The notes under the pieces were generated by a model, which saw only the letters and a list, made by a program, of their open reading frames with translations, was not told the DNA's origin and ran no database searches. Shown in pieces: positions 1 to 6,916 of a stretch of 10,032 nucleotides of DNA. The translations under genes were made by a program, and so were the position numbers. Every line of letters starts with the position of its first letter. Within the stretch, counting starts at the first letter, position 1. The stretch comes from Pigoraptor vietnamica (lineage: Eukaryota; Opisthokonta; Filasterea). Location: assembly GCA_943704525.1 (NCBI GenBank), contig CALSCQ010002525.1:5001-15032 (forward strand), written 5' to 3'.

Positions 1-180
1 GCAAGTAGTAAACTGGAGGGACTCTGTGAGCAAGAGCAGCTGGAATGCCAGAAATACTGTTCCATCGATACGAAGTTTGAGAGTCACTACAGAAGACTGC
101 ATGTCTGTACTGACTCTAACGATATTTTTGACCGGGAGTTGTTTTTTTTGGTTTTCTTTCTATTTTTTTTTTTCTTGTGA
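1..180 (+). CDS. Partial coding fragment at left edge, product unknown
   Basis: Frame 1 is open from base 1 to a TGA at 178-180, without a start codon, so the gene would begin left of the window. The first ~46 codons read as a plausible soluble, charged, cysteine-containing protein (Lys-Leu-Glu, Gln-Leu-Glu-Cys, Phe-Glu-Ser and Tyr-Arg-Arg-Leu-His stretches), perhaps helical. After about base 138 the frame runs into poly-T and encodes only Phe/Leu, which looks like intron or 3'UTR rather than protein, so the true exon end is probably near 137 (a weak GT at 137-138) or slightly earlier. Base composition here is clearly less GC-rich than in the genes to the right. I do not recognise the family. 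Coding status itself is an inference from amino-acid character only. Confidence 0.35.
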   Translation, partial: ASSKLEGLCEQEQLECQKYCSIDTKFESHYRRLHVCTDSNDIFDRELFFLVFFLFFFFL

Positions 181-236
181 CTGCCATCCTCTTTCGCACG
201 CACTTCTCACAGCGCTTCGTTCGCCCCTCTTTTCAG
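139..236 (+). other. T-rich/pyrimidine tract ending in CAG, possible intron 3' end
   Basis: Bases 139-176 are almost pure T and are followed by a C/T-rich stretch with two YAG sites, at 208-211 and 233-236 (CTTTTCAG). This is the layout of a polypyrimidine tract and 3' splice site placed just ahead of the ATG at 244. It could end an intron whose upstream exon is the left-edge fragment, or an intron in the 5' leader of the F-box gene. It could equally be a simple promoter T-tract. No donor with a good consensus is visible upstream, so the intron is only a suggestion. Confidence 0.3.
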
Positions 237-243
237 CGCCGCC

Positions 244-586
244 ATGGGCGTCGTCACTCACAGCGTGAGCGGCGCCGACACTCAGGGGTCGCATCTCCCT
301 CCGCTACTCACACTTCCGAACGAGGTGATTGCGATGCTACCTTCGCTCCACAGCAAACTACGACGCGGACGTTCGCGCACTTGCCCGCACGTGCGTGCGA
401 CTGTGGGGCGTCCTCCACCGCGACTGTCGCTACGTGCTGCGCGACAAGTACGCCGCTGCGTTTTGCGAGAACGCCGAGTTTCGCGCGCGCGTTAACGCCG
501 CGTTCGACAGCGACCGCCTCGTGGTGAACCCCGCGAGGCAGGCGGGGATGCGACTGTGGTGCGTGGCAGTGTGCGACCGCTTCTAG
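244..586 (+). pseudogene. F-box-like N-terminal part of a broken F-box/LRR gene
   Basis: An ATG at 244 lies in a near-ideal Kozak context (GCCGCCATGG). Its frame gives a Ser/Thr-rich leader and then Leu-Pro-Asn-Glu-Val-Ile (about 319-336), the typical opening of an F-box. At about 355-365 the plausible reading moves to the +1 frame, which supplies the second half of an F-box-like helix bundle: Ala-Asp-Val-Arg-Ala-Leu-Ala-Arg-Thr-Cys-Val-Arg-Leu-Trp. It stays open to TAG at 584-586. One extra or missing base explains the break. F-box proteins recruit substrates to SCF ubiquitin ligases through Skp1; pairing with the LRR array downstream (1072-2050) would be the usual FBXL layout. It could be a pseudogene, a sequencing indel, or, less likely, a very short unrecognised intron. 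The F-box call rests on pattern, not on alignment. Confidence 0.5.
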
Positions 587-1071
587 CTACTGTGCTGTGT
601 TTGCATGGTTTTGAGTAACGTACGGCCATCCCGGGGCCATTTTGCGATTTGTTAACGCGTCCATTTGCCTTCAGTGTGCTCTCGTGTGAAAGGATGCGGA
701 GTCCCTCCCTCCACTTCCATGAACAACCGCTGTGCTCTCGCGCACAGTCGCCTGTTTCTTGTCGTGCGATGTCTCTCTGTCGCGTCTTCGTGTTGTCTCA
801 CTCCGCCTCCCGCCATCTCCGATTTTCCCGCCATCTGCCTTGGGGTGTGTCACAGTCACTTGCTCAGTTCCCGCCATTTTCTTCAGTTCCCTCGCACTCA
901 CAGTCCAATAGTGTCTGTCATACATACTTCAGAACCACTGTTCGCCCTCTCGCAGACAGCGCTGTCGTGCTGCTGCCGCTGTCATCATGCGTGTTACTGG
1001 TCGCCGTCGCACGCCGCAACTCACGCCCTGTCGCATGATGCGCAGGCCGTTGATCTCGCGACGCGCCAAAG
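587..1071. other. C/T-rich spacer between F-box and LRR parts, no convincing gene
   Basis: This ~485-bp stretch has open frames on both strands, but their translations are low-complexity Ser/Arg/His/Pro strings without recognisable domains. The + strand is pyrimidine-rich and has several YAG sites (for example 670-674, 883-886, 1040-1042). It could therefore be one or more introns joining the F-box part to the LRR part, or an upstream region of the LRR part. Three TCCCGCCAT motifs lie at 808-816, 826-834 and 869-877. Confidence 0.4.
808..877 (+). promoter_or_regulatory. Cluster of three TCCCGCCAT motifs
   Basis: The nonamer TCCCGCCAT occurs at 808-816, 826-834 and 869-877, the second preceded by TTT. 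TTTCCCGC is the E2F/DP consensus and CCGCCAT resembles a YY1 core, both known from animals and plants. Three copies within 70 bp are unlikely by chance but could also reflect a local duplication in C/T-rich sequence. A role as a cell-cycle promoter element is inference only, and it is unclear which transcript it would serve. Confidence 0.25.
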
Positions 1072-2050
1072 GTGACTGGAGAAATTTGCAGCTGGGCCCA
1101 CGTGACCGGCATATCGTCGGTGGGGCGCATCCACACCCTCCACATCGCTACTGCTACACTCGCGGCGCCCGACATTGCTGCGCTTGGACGCGTGCACACC
1201 CTCGCGCTCGTCGGCTGCACGCTAGATGCCGACGTCGCCCCTCTGCGGAACCTGCACAGCCTCAGCCTCATTCGCTGTGTTGGCGTCGGAGACGTCTCGT
1301 CGCTCGGACGGGGCCGCATTCACTCGCTGCGCCTTCAGTGTCTGCCGGACGTGGCCGATGTTTCGGCGCTCGGCGGCCTGCACACGCTCAAGTTGATGGG
1401 TTGTGAGCGTGTGTCGGATGTGTCTGCGCTCGGGAAGGTGAACGAGCTGGCCCTATTTTGCTGTGATGCGGTGAGGGACATCTCTGCGCTTGGGGAAGTC
1501 CGCGTCCTTACACTGCGAGAAGCGAGGTCTCGGATGTGTCTGCGCTCCACTCTGTGCGCGACTTGAGCATCATGGTGTGTCCCAATGTGTCACACGTCAG
1601 AGTGGGCTATCGCGGTAGCGTTATCGAGTGCGAGAACGTGCTTCGATCACGCTGGCACCCACTGCGCACGATATTGTCGTGGGCGACTGCAGGAGCTTGA
1701 CGACGCTTACTGCCGAGACGGTCGACCAGTCCGCTGTCCCCGGTTCTCGCTCGTTCGAGCGAAAGGTCGCAGTTTACTATTGCGCGTGCCTTGCGGACGT
1801 CTGCGCGCTCTCTGGATGGGATGTCGTGGTGCTGCACAACTGATGCCCGCGGGTGTGCGATGTGAGTCCGCTCGCGAATGCTACAGTTGTCGTGTTGATG
1901 GGGTGCGCGTGTGTTGCGGACATGTCCGTGCTTGCGAAGGTGCGATGTGTGATCGTGGCATACTGCCGGCTCGTCACCCCGTGGTGCGCGTGTGTGCGAT
2001 TGGATTGGAGGGGCTTTTTCGGCGTACGAGCGCAGAATTTGCTTGGCTGA
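1072..2050 (+). pseudogene. Leucine-rich-repeat array broken by frame changes and a stop
   Basis: From 1072 to about 1518, frame 1 encodes six ~20-residue repeats of the form Leu-His-Thr-Leu-x-Leu-x-x-Cys-x-x-Val-x-Asp-Val-Ser-Ala-Leu-Gly, a cysteine-containing LRR type. At about 1518-1524 the repeat continues in a different frame (Val-Ser-Asp-Val-Ser-Ala-Leu from 1527). Comparison with neighbouring repeats shows 4 bases missing, too few for an intron. After about 1580 the signal fades and returns in a third frame (Ala-Asp-Val-Cys-Ala-Leu near 1795; Cys-Asp-Val-Ser-Pro-Leu near 1859; Val-Ala-Asp-Met-Ser-Val-Leu near 1915), with a TGA at 1841-1843 inside the array. The last open frame ends at 2048-2050. 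No in-frame ATG exists at the start, so this is probably the C-terminal part of the F-box gene at 244. LRRs form solenoids that bind partner proteins. Assembly errors are the main alternative to true decay. Confidence 0.7.
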
Positions 2051-2071
2051 GCGCGAATGTGCCTTTGACCT

Positions 2072-2289
2072 GCGGTGGCATGGCCGCTGCTAGATAGAGC
2101 GCGGCTGAGGCAGAATGGAAGTGCGGTGTCGCATTTGCGAACTGCGGTGGCCGCTGTTAGATAGACTGCGCGGCTGAGGGAGAATGGCTGAAGTGCCGTG
2201 TCGCGTGTGTCGGAACTGCGGTGGCGTTAGATAGAGTGTGATGCGGGCGCGTTTGTGGCCTGGGGTGGCTGTTAAATAGAGCGCGGACA
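2072..2289 (+). repeat. Degenerate tandem repeat, about four units
   Basis: Units begin with G(C/G)GGTGGC at 2072, 2144, 2218 and about 2262, followed by (C/T)TA(G/A)ATAGA and, in the first two units, GCGGCTGAGG and AGAATGG. Unit lengths are 72 and 74 bp for the first two, then the third is shortened to about 44 bp and the fourth is partial. The repeat lies between the LRR array and MTG2, has no coding frame, and looks like an old minisatellite. It may overlap the MTG2 promoter. Confidence 0.7.
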
Positions 2290-2555
2290 TGGTTGCACTT
2301 GTGACTCTGGCGGCGCGTGACTTTAGGCCTGTATGACACAGCAGGCCTTGTTTGCCTCTTCCGTCACTCACGGCAACCGCAGTAGCCGGTTGCCCCACAC
2401 GGATGATAGTCTAAAATTTAGAGTAGTAGTGATGACTCATCAATATTTTGGGAAGGCCGCGGAGCACGTGTCCAACTGGGCACGGACATCCAAACTTGAT
2501 AGATTTACGACGTTTGTGTGTCGTGCGTTCGATCGCCTTATCCCGCAACAGCGCT
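2290..2555 (+). promoter_or_regulatory. MTG2 upstream region, no defined element
   Basis: These 266 bp precede the MTG2 start codon and must contain its 5' leader and probably its promoter. I see no TATA box at a sensible distance. CACGTG at 2465-2470 is a possible E-box, but this hexamer is frequent throughout this GC-rich window. A frame in phase with MTG2 is open from about 2448 but has no ATG before 2556. Confidence 0.3.
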
Positions 2556-4934
2556 ATGTGTTCGCTGTTCTTAAGGCGTACAGCATGGCAATTATCGGGC
2601 GTGCGCGTCGCCTCCACCTTGCGCACGATCGCGACAACGAGCACACTTCGCCCCGTTGCAGATGCGCCGGCTAGTTCGCGCATAGCAATTGTAGCACGCC
2701 GCAGCGTCGTGTTGTGCTCTCCCTCCGTGTTGTCTGCTGGGCATGTGAGAGGATTTCGCACGGCATTCACGTGCGCGAGCGAGCATGACAACCTCAGTCG
2801 GCATCAGGCGGAGGGATTCGCGACGGAATCTACTCAGCCACTCTCTGCATCAGGCGAACCCTGCGACTCAACGGCAAGCGAGGTCGGCGAGGACGGCGAC
2901 GGTGCGTCGGGCGGAGGGCGGCGGCGTGGACGTCGTCGCGTGCAAGAGCTTCCCGGCGTCGATCGCTTTGGGGAAGTGAGAATAGTCTCAAAAGCGGAGG
3001 CTGCGGAGCTTTTTAAGAACAACGCCGCGCTCCTTCCACGTGGGGAACGTGATGCCAACGAAGGAACGACGCCATCGCCGCCGCCTTTTGGGGATTCGGA
3101 CGGGTGGGTGTCGATGGAAGAGCTCGTGAAGGACGCGGAGCGAATCGAGGAGCGACTGAAGTATGAGCAGGACGACTATGCGAAGAGGAAGGCCTACGCC
3201 ATACGGATGAAGGTGGGCTCGCACGCACACACCCTTGCGACACACATGCGCGGGCGTGTATGTGTGCATTACGTGCGACGCGTGCGTAGACGTGTGCGTG
3301 CATGCTTACAAACGTCGCGTATGCACACTCCCGCGCGCTCACGGGCACTCGTTCCCCTATGTGGCCTTGCTCGTTCCGCTTTGATGCCTTGCGCTCGTTC
3401 CTCTGTGTGGCCTTGCGCCCGTTACGCCGTTTTGCCTCTAACTTGGTCCGCTATGTGGCCTTGCGCTCGTTCCTCTGTGTGGCCTTGCGCCCGTTACGCC
3501 GTTTTGCCTCTTCGCAACCTTTGTAACTCTTGTTTTGTTTCGCAGGAGAGCCAATTTGTGGACGTTCGGCGGATTCTCGTAATTGGCGGAAAGGGCGGCG
3601 ACGGCTGCGTTGCGTTTCGCCGCGAAAAGTACGTCGCGAAGGGCGGTCCCAACGGCGGGAACGGGGGCATCGGAGGGAACGTCATTCTGCGGGCAGACGA
3701 GAGTTACACGGCCCTCAACCACCTTTTCCCAACCGTGCGCGCGCGTCACGGCACAAACGGCTCCGGCTCGAACAAGGACGGCGTAAGGGGAGAAGACACG
3801 GTCGTGCACGTACCGCTCGGCACGCAAGTCAAAACGCAAGAAGGCGAGTTGCTGGCTGACCTCCTCCGCAACGGCGACGAACTCTTGGTGGCGAGGGGCG
3901 GTCAAGGGGGAAAGGGTAACACGACGTTCCGGACATCGACGAACCGCGTGCCGCGCGAGTCGACGCCGGGCACTGTCGGCGAGCAGCGGCGTCTGCTACT
4001 CGAGCTCAAGACGCTCGCGGACATTGGGATGGTGGGAATGCCGAACGCCGGCAAGTCGTCGCTGCTGCGGGCGATTAGCCGTGCGTCGCCGAAGGTGGCG
4101 GACTACCCGTTCACGACGCTGAACCCGTTCGTCGGCGTGGTGGACTTTAGCGACTACACGCGCATCACTGTCGCGGACATGCCGGGACTCGTGAGGGGCG
4201 CGCACAGGGACATTGGGCTCGGCCACGAATTCCTGCGCCACATCGAGCGGTCAAATTCGCTGCTGTACGTCGTCGACGCGTCTGCGGGAGAGTCGTCGCT
4301 CGTCCCTAAGCCCGTCCAGTTCGAAGAGGACGACGCAGAACTCGACGTTGCCGCCAGTGACGCGGATATGACGCACGATAATGGAGAAGCACCGTCAAAG
4401 GGTGAGAGCGGCGAAGCGGACGAACGGTCTGGAGAAAGCGCGGGGCGCACGCGAGGGCGACGGGGTGCTCATCAGGCGCGAAGGGACAAGTCTCCCGCCA
4501 TGCCGAAAAGGCGCGCCATTTTGCCGATGCAGCCGTGGGAGGCGCTCGCGTGCCTGCGAGAGGAGCTGCGGTTGTATTCGGAGCAGTTGCCGCTCAAGCC
4601 GTCGCTCGTCGTCGCGACAAAGATCGACGTGAACGACGCCGCGCGCCGCCGGTTTGAGACGCTAAGGGAGATGGAAGGGGCGCGTTCGACCGTCGTGGGT
4701 GTGTCGTCGCATACGGGGGAGGGCATCCAGGAGCTGCTTGCGTGCATGAAGGCCACTGCGGAAGCGAACGATCCGAAGCGATTGGAACCGAAAATGACGG
4801 GCGCGCAGTTTGGGGCGATGCTTAGTGCGGGCATGCTCTCGAAGCGAGGCAAGGAGAACCGCAAGGCGCTGCCGCAGGAGCCGTCCGAGTCGAACAAGCC
4901 AAAGAAGAGGAAGAAGTGGAAGAAGACGGCGTGA
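2556..4934 (+). CDS. mtg2: Mitochondrial Obg-family GTPase MTG2 (GTPBP5), two exons
   Basis: Coding exons are 2556-3212 and 3546-4934 (681 aa). MTG2 is a GTPase that assists late maturation of the mitochondrial large ribosomal subunit. Residues 1-55 are rich in Arg, Ser, Thr and Ala and lack acids: a matrix presequence. ATG 2556 is the first in-frame ATG and has G at -3. The Obg glycine-rich fold starts at Phe223-Val-Asp and shows GGKGGDG (233-239) and the Gly-Gly-Pro-Asn-Gly-Gly type repeats; it runs to about 375. The G domain has G1 GMPNAGKS (383-390), switch I Tyr-Pro-Phe-Thr-Thr-Leu, G3 DMPG (430-433), G4 TKID (577-580, the usual Asn replaced by Thr) and G5 near SSHTGEG (606-612). Flanking phrases match animal MTG2 better than GTPBP10 by memory. 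Oddities: a ~165-residue linker before the Obg fold, an ~83-residue charged insert between G3 and G4 (466-548), and a Lys-rich C-terminal tail. It converges with uS7m, with a 227-bp gap. Confidence 0.93.
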   Translation: MCSLFLRRTAWQLSGVRVASTLRTIATTSTLRPVADAPASSRIAIVARRSVVLCSPSVLSAGHVRGFRTAFTCASEHDNLSRHQAEGFATESTQPLSASGEPCDSTASEVGEDGDGASGGGRRRGRRRVQELPGVDRFGEVRIVSKAEAAELFKNNAALLPRGERDANEGTTPSPPPFGDSDGWVSMEELVKDAERIEERLKYEQDDYAKRKAYAIRMKVGSHAHTLATHMRGRVCVHYVRRVRRRVRACLQTSRMHTPARSRALVPLCGLARSALMPCARSSVWPCARYAVLPLTWSAMWPCARSSVWPCARYAVLPLRNLCNSCFVSQESQFVDVRRILVIGGKGGDGCVAFRREKYVAKGGPNGGNGGIGGNVILRADESYTALNHLFPTVRARHGTNGSGSNKDGVRGEDTVVHVPLGTQVKTQEGELLADLLRNGDELLVARGGQGGKGNTTFRTSTNRVPRESTPGTVGEQRRLLLELKTLADIGMVGMPNAGKSSLLRAISRASPKVADYPFTTLNPFVGVVDFSDYTRITVADMPGLVRGAHRDIGLGHEFLRHIERSNSLLYVVDASAGESSLVPKPVQFEEDDAELDVAASDADMTHDNGEAPSKGESGEADERSGESAGRTRGRRGAHQARRDKSPAMPKRRAILPMQPWEALACLREELRLYSEQLPLKPSLVVATKIDVNDAARRRFETLREMEGARSTVVGVSSHTGEGIQELLACMKATAEANDPKRLEPKMTGAQFGAMLSAGMLSKRGKENRKALPQEPSESNKPKKRKKWKKTA
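3213..3545 (+). other. MTG2 intron, phase 0, 333 nt, no in-frame stop
   Basis: Donor AAG|GTGGGC and acceptor TTTCGCAG|GAG, preceded by a T-rich tract (3518-3540). Removal joins Met-Lys directly to Glu-Ser-Gln-Phe-Val-Asp, the start of the Obg fold. The length is a multiple of three and the sense frame has no stop, so the unspliced transcript would encode 111 extra residues rich in Arg, Cys, Trp and His with no family counterpart. It contains a 72-bp-period repeat (3386-3511) and a 7-bp inverted repeat (CACACAT 3241-3247, ATGTGTG 3260-3266) just after the donor. Confidence 0.9.
3386..3511 (+). repeat. Perfect 54-bp direct repeat, 72-bp period, inside MTG2 intron
   Basis: Bases 3386-3439 are repeated exactly at 3458-3511, with 18 bp of partly related sequence between (72-bp period). 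A shorter third trace (TATGTGGCCTTGC) lies at 3358-3370. The period is a multiple of three, so copy-number change would not close the stopless intron frame. Confidence 0.9.
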
Positions 4935-5161
4935 GGGAATACACGCTTATTGTGGTCGAGTAGTGTTGTGCGCGTGTGCTCGATGCAACAGTATTATAGG
5001 GTGACTGACACAACCATTCACTGGTCGCAAGTTCAAATTTTGAATTACCGGCCCACGTGTCAAACGCTGGCCACACACGTACAAACGCACGCACAACGCC
5101 GCTCGCAGACGCCCGCTTTCTTCTTCTCCCACACAGTGCACGCAAAACTGCGGCATGCATC
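4935..5161. other. Convergent 3' intergenic region of MTG2 and uS7m
   Basis: This 227-bp gap holds the 3' untranslated ends of MTG2 (+) and uS7m (-). I see no AATAAA on either strand. A short palindrome, TTCAAATTTTGAA, lies near 5034-5046. No gene or RNA is recognised here. Confidence 0.5.
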
Positions 5162-5928
5162 TTAGCCCCAGCGGTAATGGGCGTTCGCACGGTTCGCCTC
5201 AGCCGTCTTGTGCATCTCGATGCGCTTGCGAATAGCGCCCCCTTCGTGTCTGCGTGTGGGCAGCAGATTAGTCATGGGAGTACAGTCAACACGTGCGCGG
5301 TGCTGGCATTGGAACTGCAAAAAAACAAAAAGAGGAATGGGTCCATTTTTTCAACATAATACGACAACGAAAGACATACAAGACGCTGCAGCACCCACTT
5401 CAAGGCATCCGTGATCTCGGCCGCGAGTGCCTTCGCCATTTTCATCTTGCGTGCACGCGCCGCGTTCACGAGCCACCGCACGGCCAGCTGGAACTGCCGG
5501 CGTGGAAGGACGGGGCGCGGGACCTGGTGCACCGTGCCGCTGAGGCGAATGGGCCTCGTCTCCAGTGTCGGCTTGATATTGTCGATGGCCTGGCGAACGA
5601 GCGCCGTGACGTCTACGTTGGGTGACTTGTCCGCCTCCTTGAGCTTGATTAGCGTGAGGGCGTCGTGCACGACACGCTCCGCGACCGTCTTCCTCCCGTC
5701 CTTCATCACGATGCAGACAATCTTCCGAACAACATCGTCGTGAACGAGGGCGCGCCGTTCCGGAGAGATGACAGTGAACCAATCGCGACGGTTTTTGGTC
5801 ACAGCTTCCTCCGAGAGAGCGGGCGACGTGTGGAGGAGCGCAGCGTGCGCATACGCGGGCGGCAATCGCAGTGTGAGAAGCGCGCTTGCAGTCGCAGGGC
5901 GCAAACGCGCCCCCAGCGAACGCAGCAT
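5162..5928 (-). CDS. mrps7: Mitochondrial small-subunit ribosomal protein uS7m, two exons
   Basis: Coding exons on the minus strand are 5928-5399 and 5249-5162 (205 aa; human MRPS7 is 242 aa). uS7 binds the 3' major domain of small-subunit rRNA and starts assembly of the head, near the exit site for tRNA. Residues 1-35 begin Met-Leu-Arg-Ser-Leu and are rich in Arg, Ala and Leu with an LHTS stretch, a mitochondrial presequence. The S7 domain covers about 55-205: MKDGRK (75-80), the Pro120 to Arg125 segment, HQVPRPV (134-140), RRQFQLAVRWL (143-153) and MAKALAAEI (164-172). Splicing restores the family ending: exon 2 encodes GAIRKR, then HKTAEANRANAHYRW and a final Gly. ATG 5928 has G at -3. Without splicing the frame would run into a Phe/Leu-rich tail foreign to the family. 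It is convergent with MTG2 and divergent from BRAT1. Confidence 0.95.
5250..5398 (-). other. uS7m intron, 149 nt, phase 2
   Basis: On the minus strand the donor is TTGAA|GTGGGT and the acceptor CACGCAG|ACACGAA. A TGACTAAT sequence about 24 bases upstream of the acceptor resembles a branch site. The split codon AA+A gives Lys177, and both sides then match S7 (Thr-Asp-Ala-Leu-Lys | His-Glu-Gly-Gly-Ala-Ile). A stronger-looking GTATGT at 5379-5374 is out of phase with this acceptor. Confidence 0.88.
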
Positions 5929-6113
5929 TGCGCAGGCAGGATAAAAGTGCGTTCTGAAGCTACGAAGTTAGGCAAAGCGATTTCGCTTTTGAGACTCACG
6001 CACACACTGGACGACGAAGTGCCGGTCACGTGCCAAGCAGGCCGCATTACTCAAAGACCCTACCAAGACGAGTTCGCAGTGTACAGTGGGATTCCCGAAA
6101 AGGAATCAAATCG
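5929..6113. promoter_or_regulatory. uS7m upstream region, shared with the tRNA gene
   Basis: These 185 bp lie between the uS7m start (- strand) and the histidine tRNA (+ strand). They must include the uS7m 5' leader and probably its promoter. A palindromic CACGTG sits at 6027-6032. No TATA box or other decisive element is seen. Confidence 0.3.
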
Positions 6114-6184
6114 GCTGGTATGGTGTAGTGGCAGCACCTCACGTTGTGGCCGTGATAACCCCGGCTCGAATCCGGGTACCAGCA
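6114..6184 (+). tRNA. trnH(GUG): tRNA-His (anticodon GTG)
   Basis: A full cloverleaf can be folded. The acceptor stem 6114-6120 pairs perfectly with 6177-6183. The D stem is GTGT (6123-6126) with GCAC (6134-6137). The anticodon stem is 6139-6143 with 6151-6155, and loop TTGTGGC places GTG at 6146-6148. The T stem is CCCGG with CCGGG around loop CTCGAAT. Discriminator is A6184, as expected for eukaryotic tRNA-His. The A box TGGTGTAGTGG (6121-6131) and B box GGCTCGAATCC (6163-6173) match Pol III promoters; C at position 54 replaces the usual T, as I recall in plant tRNA-His. No intron and no encoded CCA. Base -1 is G6113, the residue that Thg1 normally adds after processing. A T5 run at 6188-6192 and a T10 run at 6200-6209 follow. 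Confidence 0.97.
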
Positions 6185-6187
6185 AAA

Positions 6188-6209
6188 TTTTTGCAACTGT
6201 TTTTTTTTT
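6188..6209 (+). terminator. Pol III T-run terminator of tRNA-His
   Basis: T5 at 6188-6192 begins four bases after the discriminator, and a T10 run at 6200-6209 can act as backup. Runs of four or more T on the sense strand end RNA polymerase III transcription. Confidence 0.85.
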
Positions 6210-6358
6210 CGTTGTCCAAATCTGTGTGTGAAACAAAGTGTAACACGTCCCCTTCATGAGTCTCAGTCGTTTCTTCAGTCGCTAGCTATGGCACTTTTAT
6301 TATTGAGATCGCTCGCCCTGACACAAATGGCGTTACCGTAACGCGAGTTCATGCGACG
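6210..6358 (+). promoter_or_regulatory. BRAT1 upstream region with three short upstream ORFs
   Basis: Only 149 bp separate the tRNA terminator from the BRAT1 start, so promoter and 5' leader are compact. Three short ATG-led frames occur: 6256-6285 (9 codons), 6288-6341 (17 codons, hydrophobic, G at +4) and 6351-6368 (5 codons), the last overlapping the main start codon at 6359. Whether they are in the mRNA depends on the unknown transcription start. Confidence 0.4.
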
Positions 6359-6733
6359 ATGGAAGTAACATTAGCCGGCGTTTCGCGCGCTCTCCAACAC
6401 CTTGAGGCGCTCGGTCAGCGAGCGAGGAGAGATGACGACAGCGACGGCATGTGCGATCCCAATGGCGACGCACCACTGGCGGTTTCGGGAAGCGTTGGGT
6501 CGCACGCACACACGCGGCAGGAACAGGACGATACCATGTACGAGCGTGTGTTCGAATGGCTGCGCCTGCGTGCAGGGCGTGATGAGGCGGAGTTGATGGC
6601 CGTTGCGCGCCTTGCGGACCCTCTCTGGAAGGTGAGCTCGACATCTTTCTCTCAGTTCTCGTTCGAGTTGATGGGTGATCAACGCCAGTGTGTGATTGCC
6701 TACTGCACTGAGGTCTGCTCTGGTCTTGCGTGC

Positions 6734-6797
<64 letters not shown>

Positions 6798-6873
6798 ATT
6801 CACTCTCACACACACACACACACGCACACACACACACACACACACACACTCATTCACTCTCACACACACACAC

Positions 6874-6916
<43 letters not shown>

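Noticed and set aside
1841-1843. TGA inside the LRR array as a sense codon (recoded)
   Set aside because: MTG2 and BRAT1 both end at TGA at the family-expected position, and the LRR array has other lesions, so decay or sequence error is simpler.
2448-2555. MTG2 start upstream of 2556
   Set aside because: The frame is open but begins with TTG and has no ATG; the presequence-like region starts at ATG 2556.
4402-4532. Possible second MTG2 intron (GTGAGA donor, GATGCAG acceptor) removing part of the insert
   Set aside because: It would be 131 nt with donor phase 1 and acceptor phase 0, shifting the frame before G4; the unspliced frame is open and restores the G4 and G5 motifs.
5034-5046. TTCAAATTTTGAA as a tRNA B-box or operator
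   Set aside because: No acceptor, D or anticodon stem can be built around it, and short AT palindromes are common.
5374-5379. GTATGT as the uS7m 5' splice site
   Set aside because: It is the stronger match to consensus but leaves phase 0, while the acceptor that restores the S7 C-terminus needs phase 2; GTGGGT at 5398 fits.
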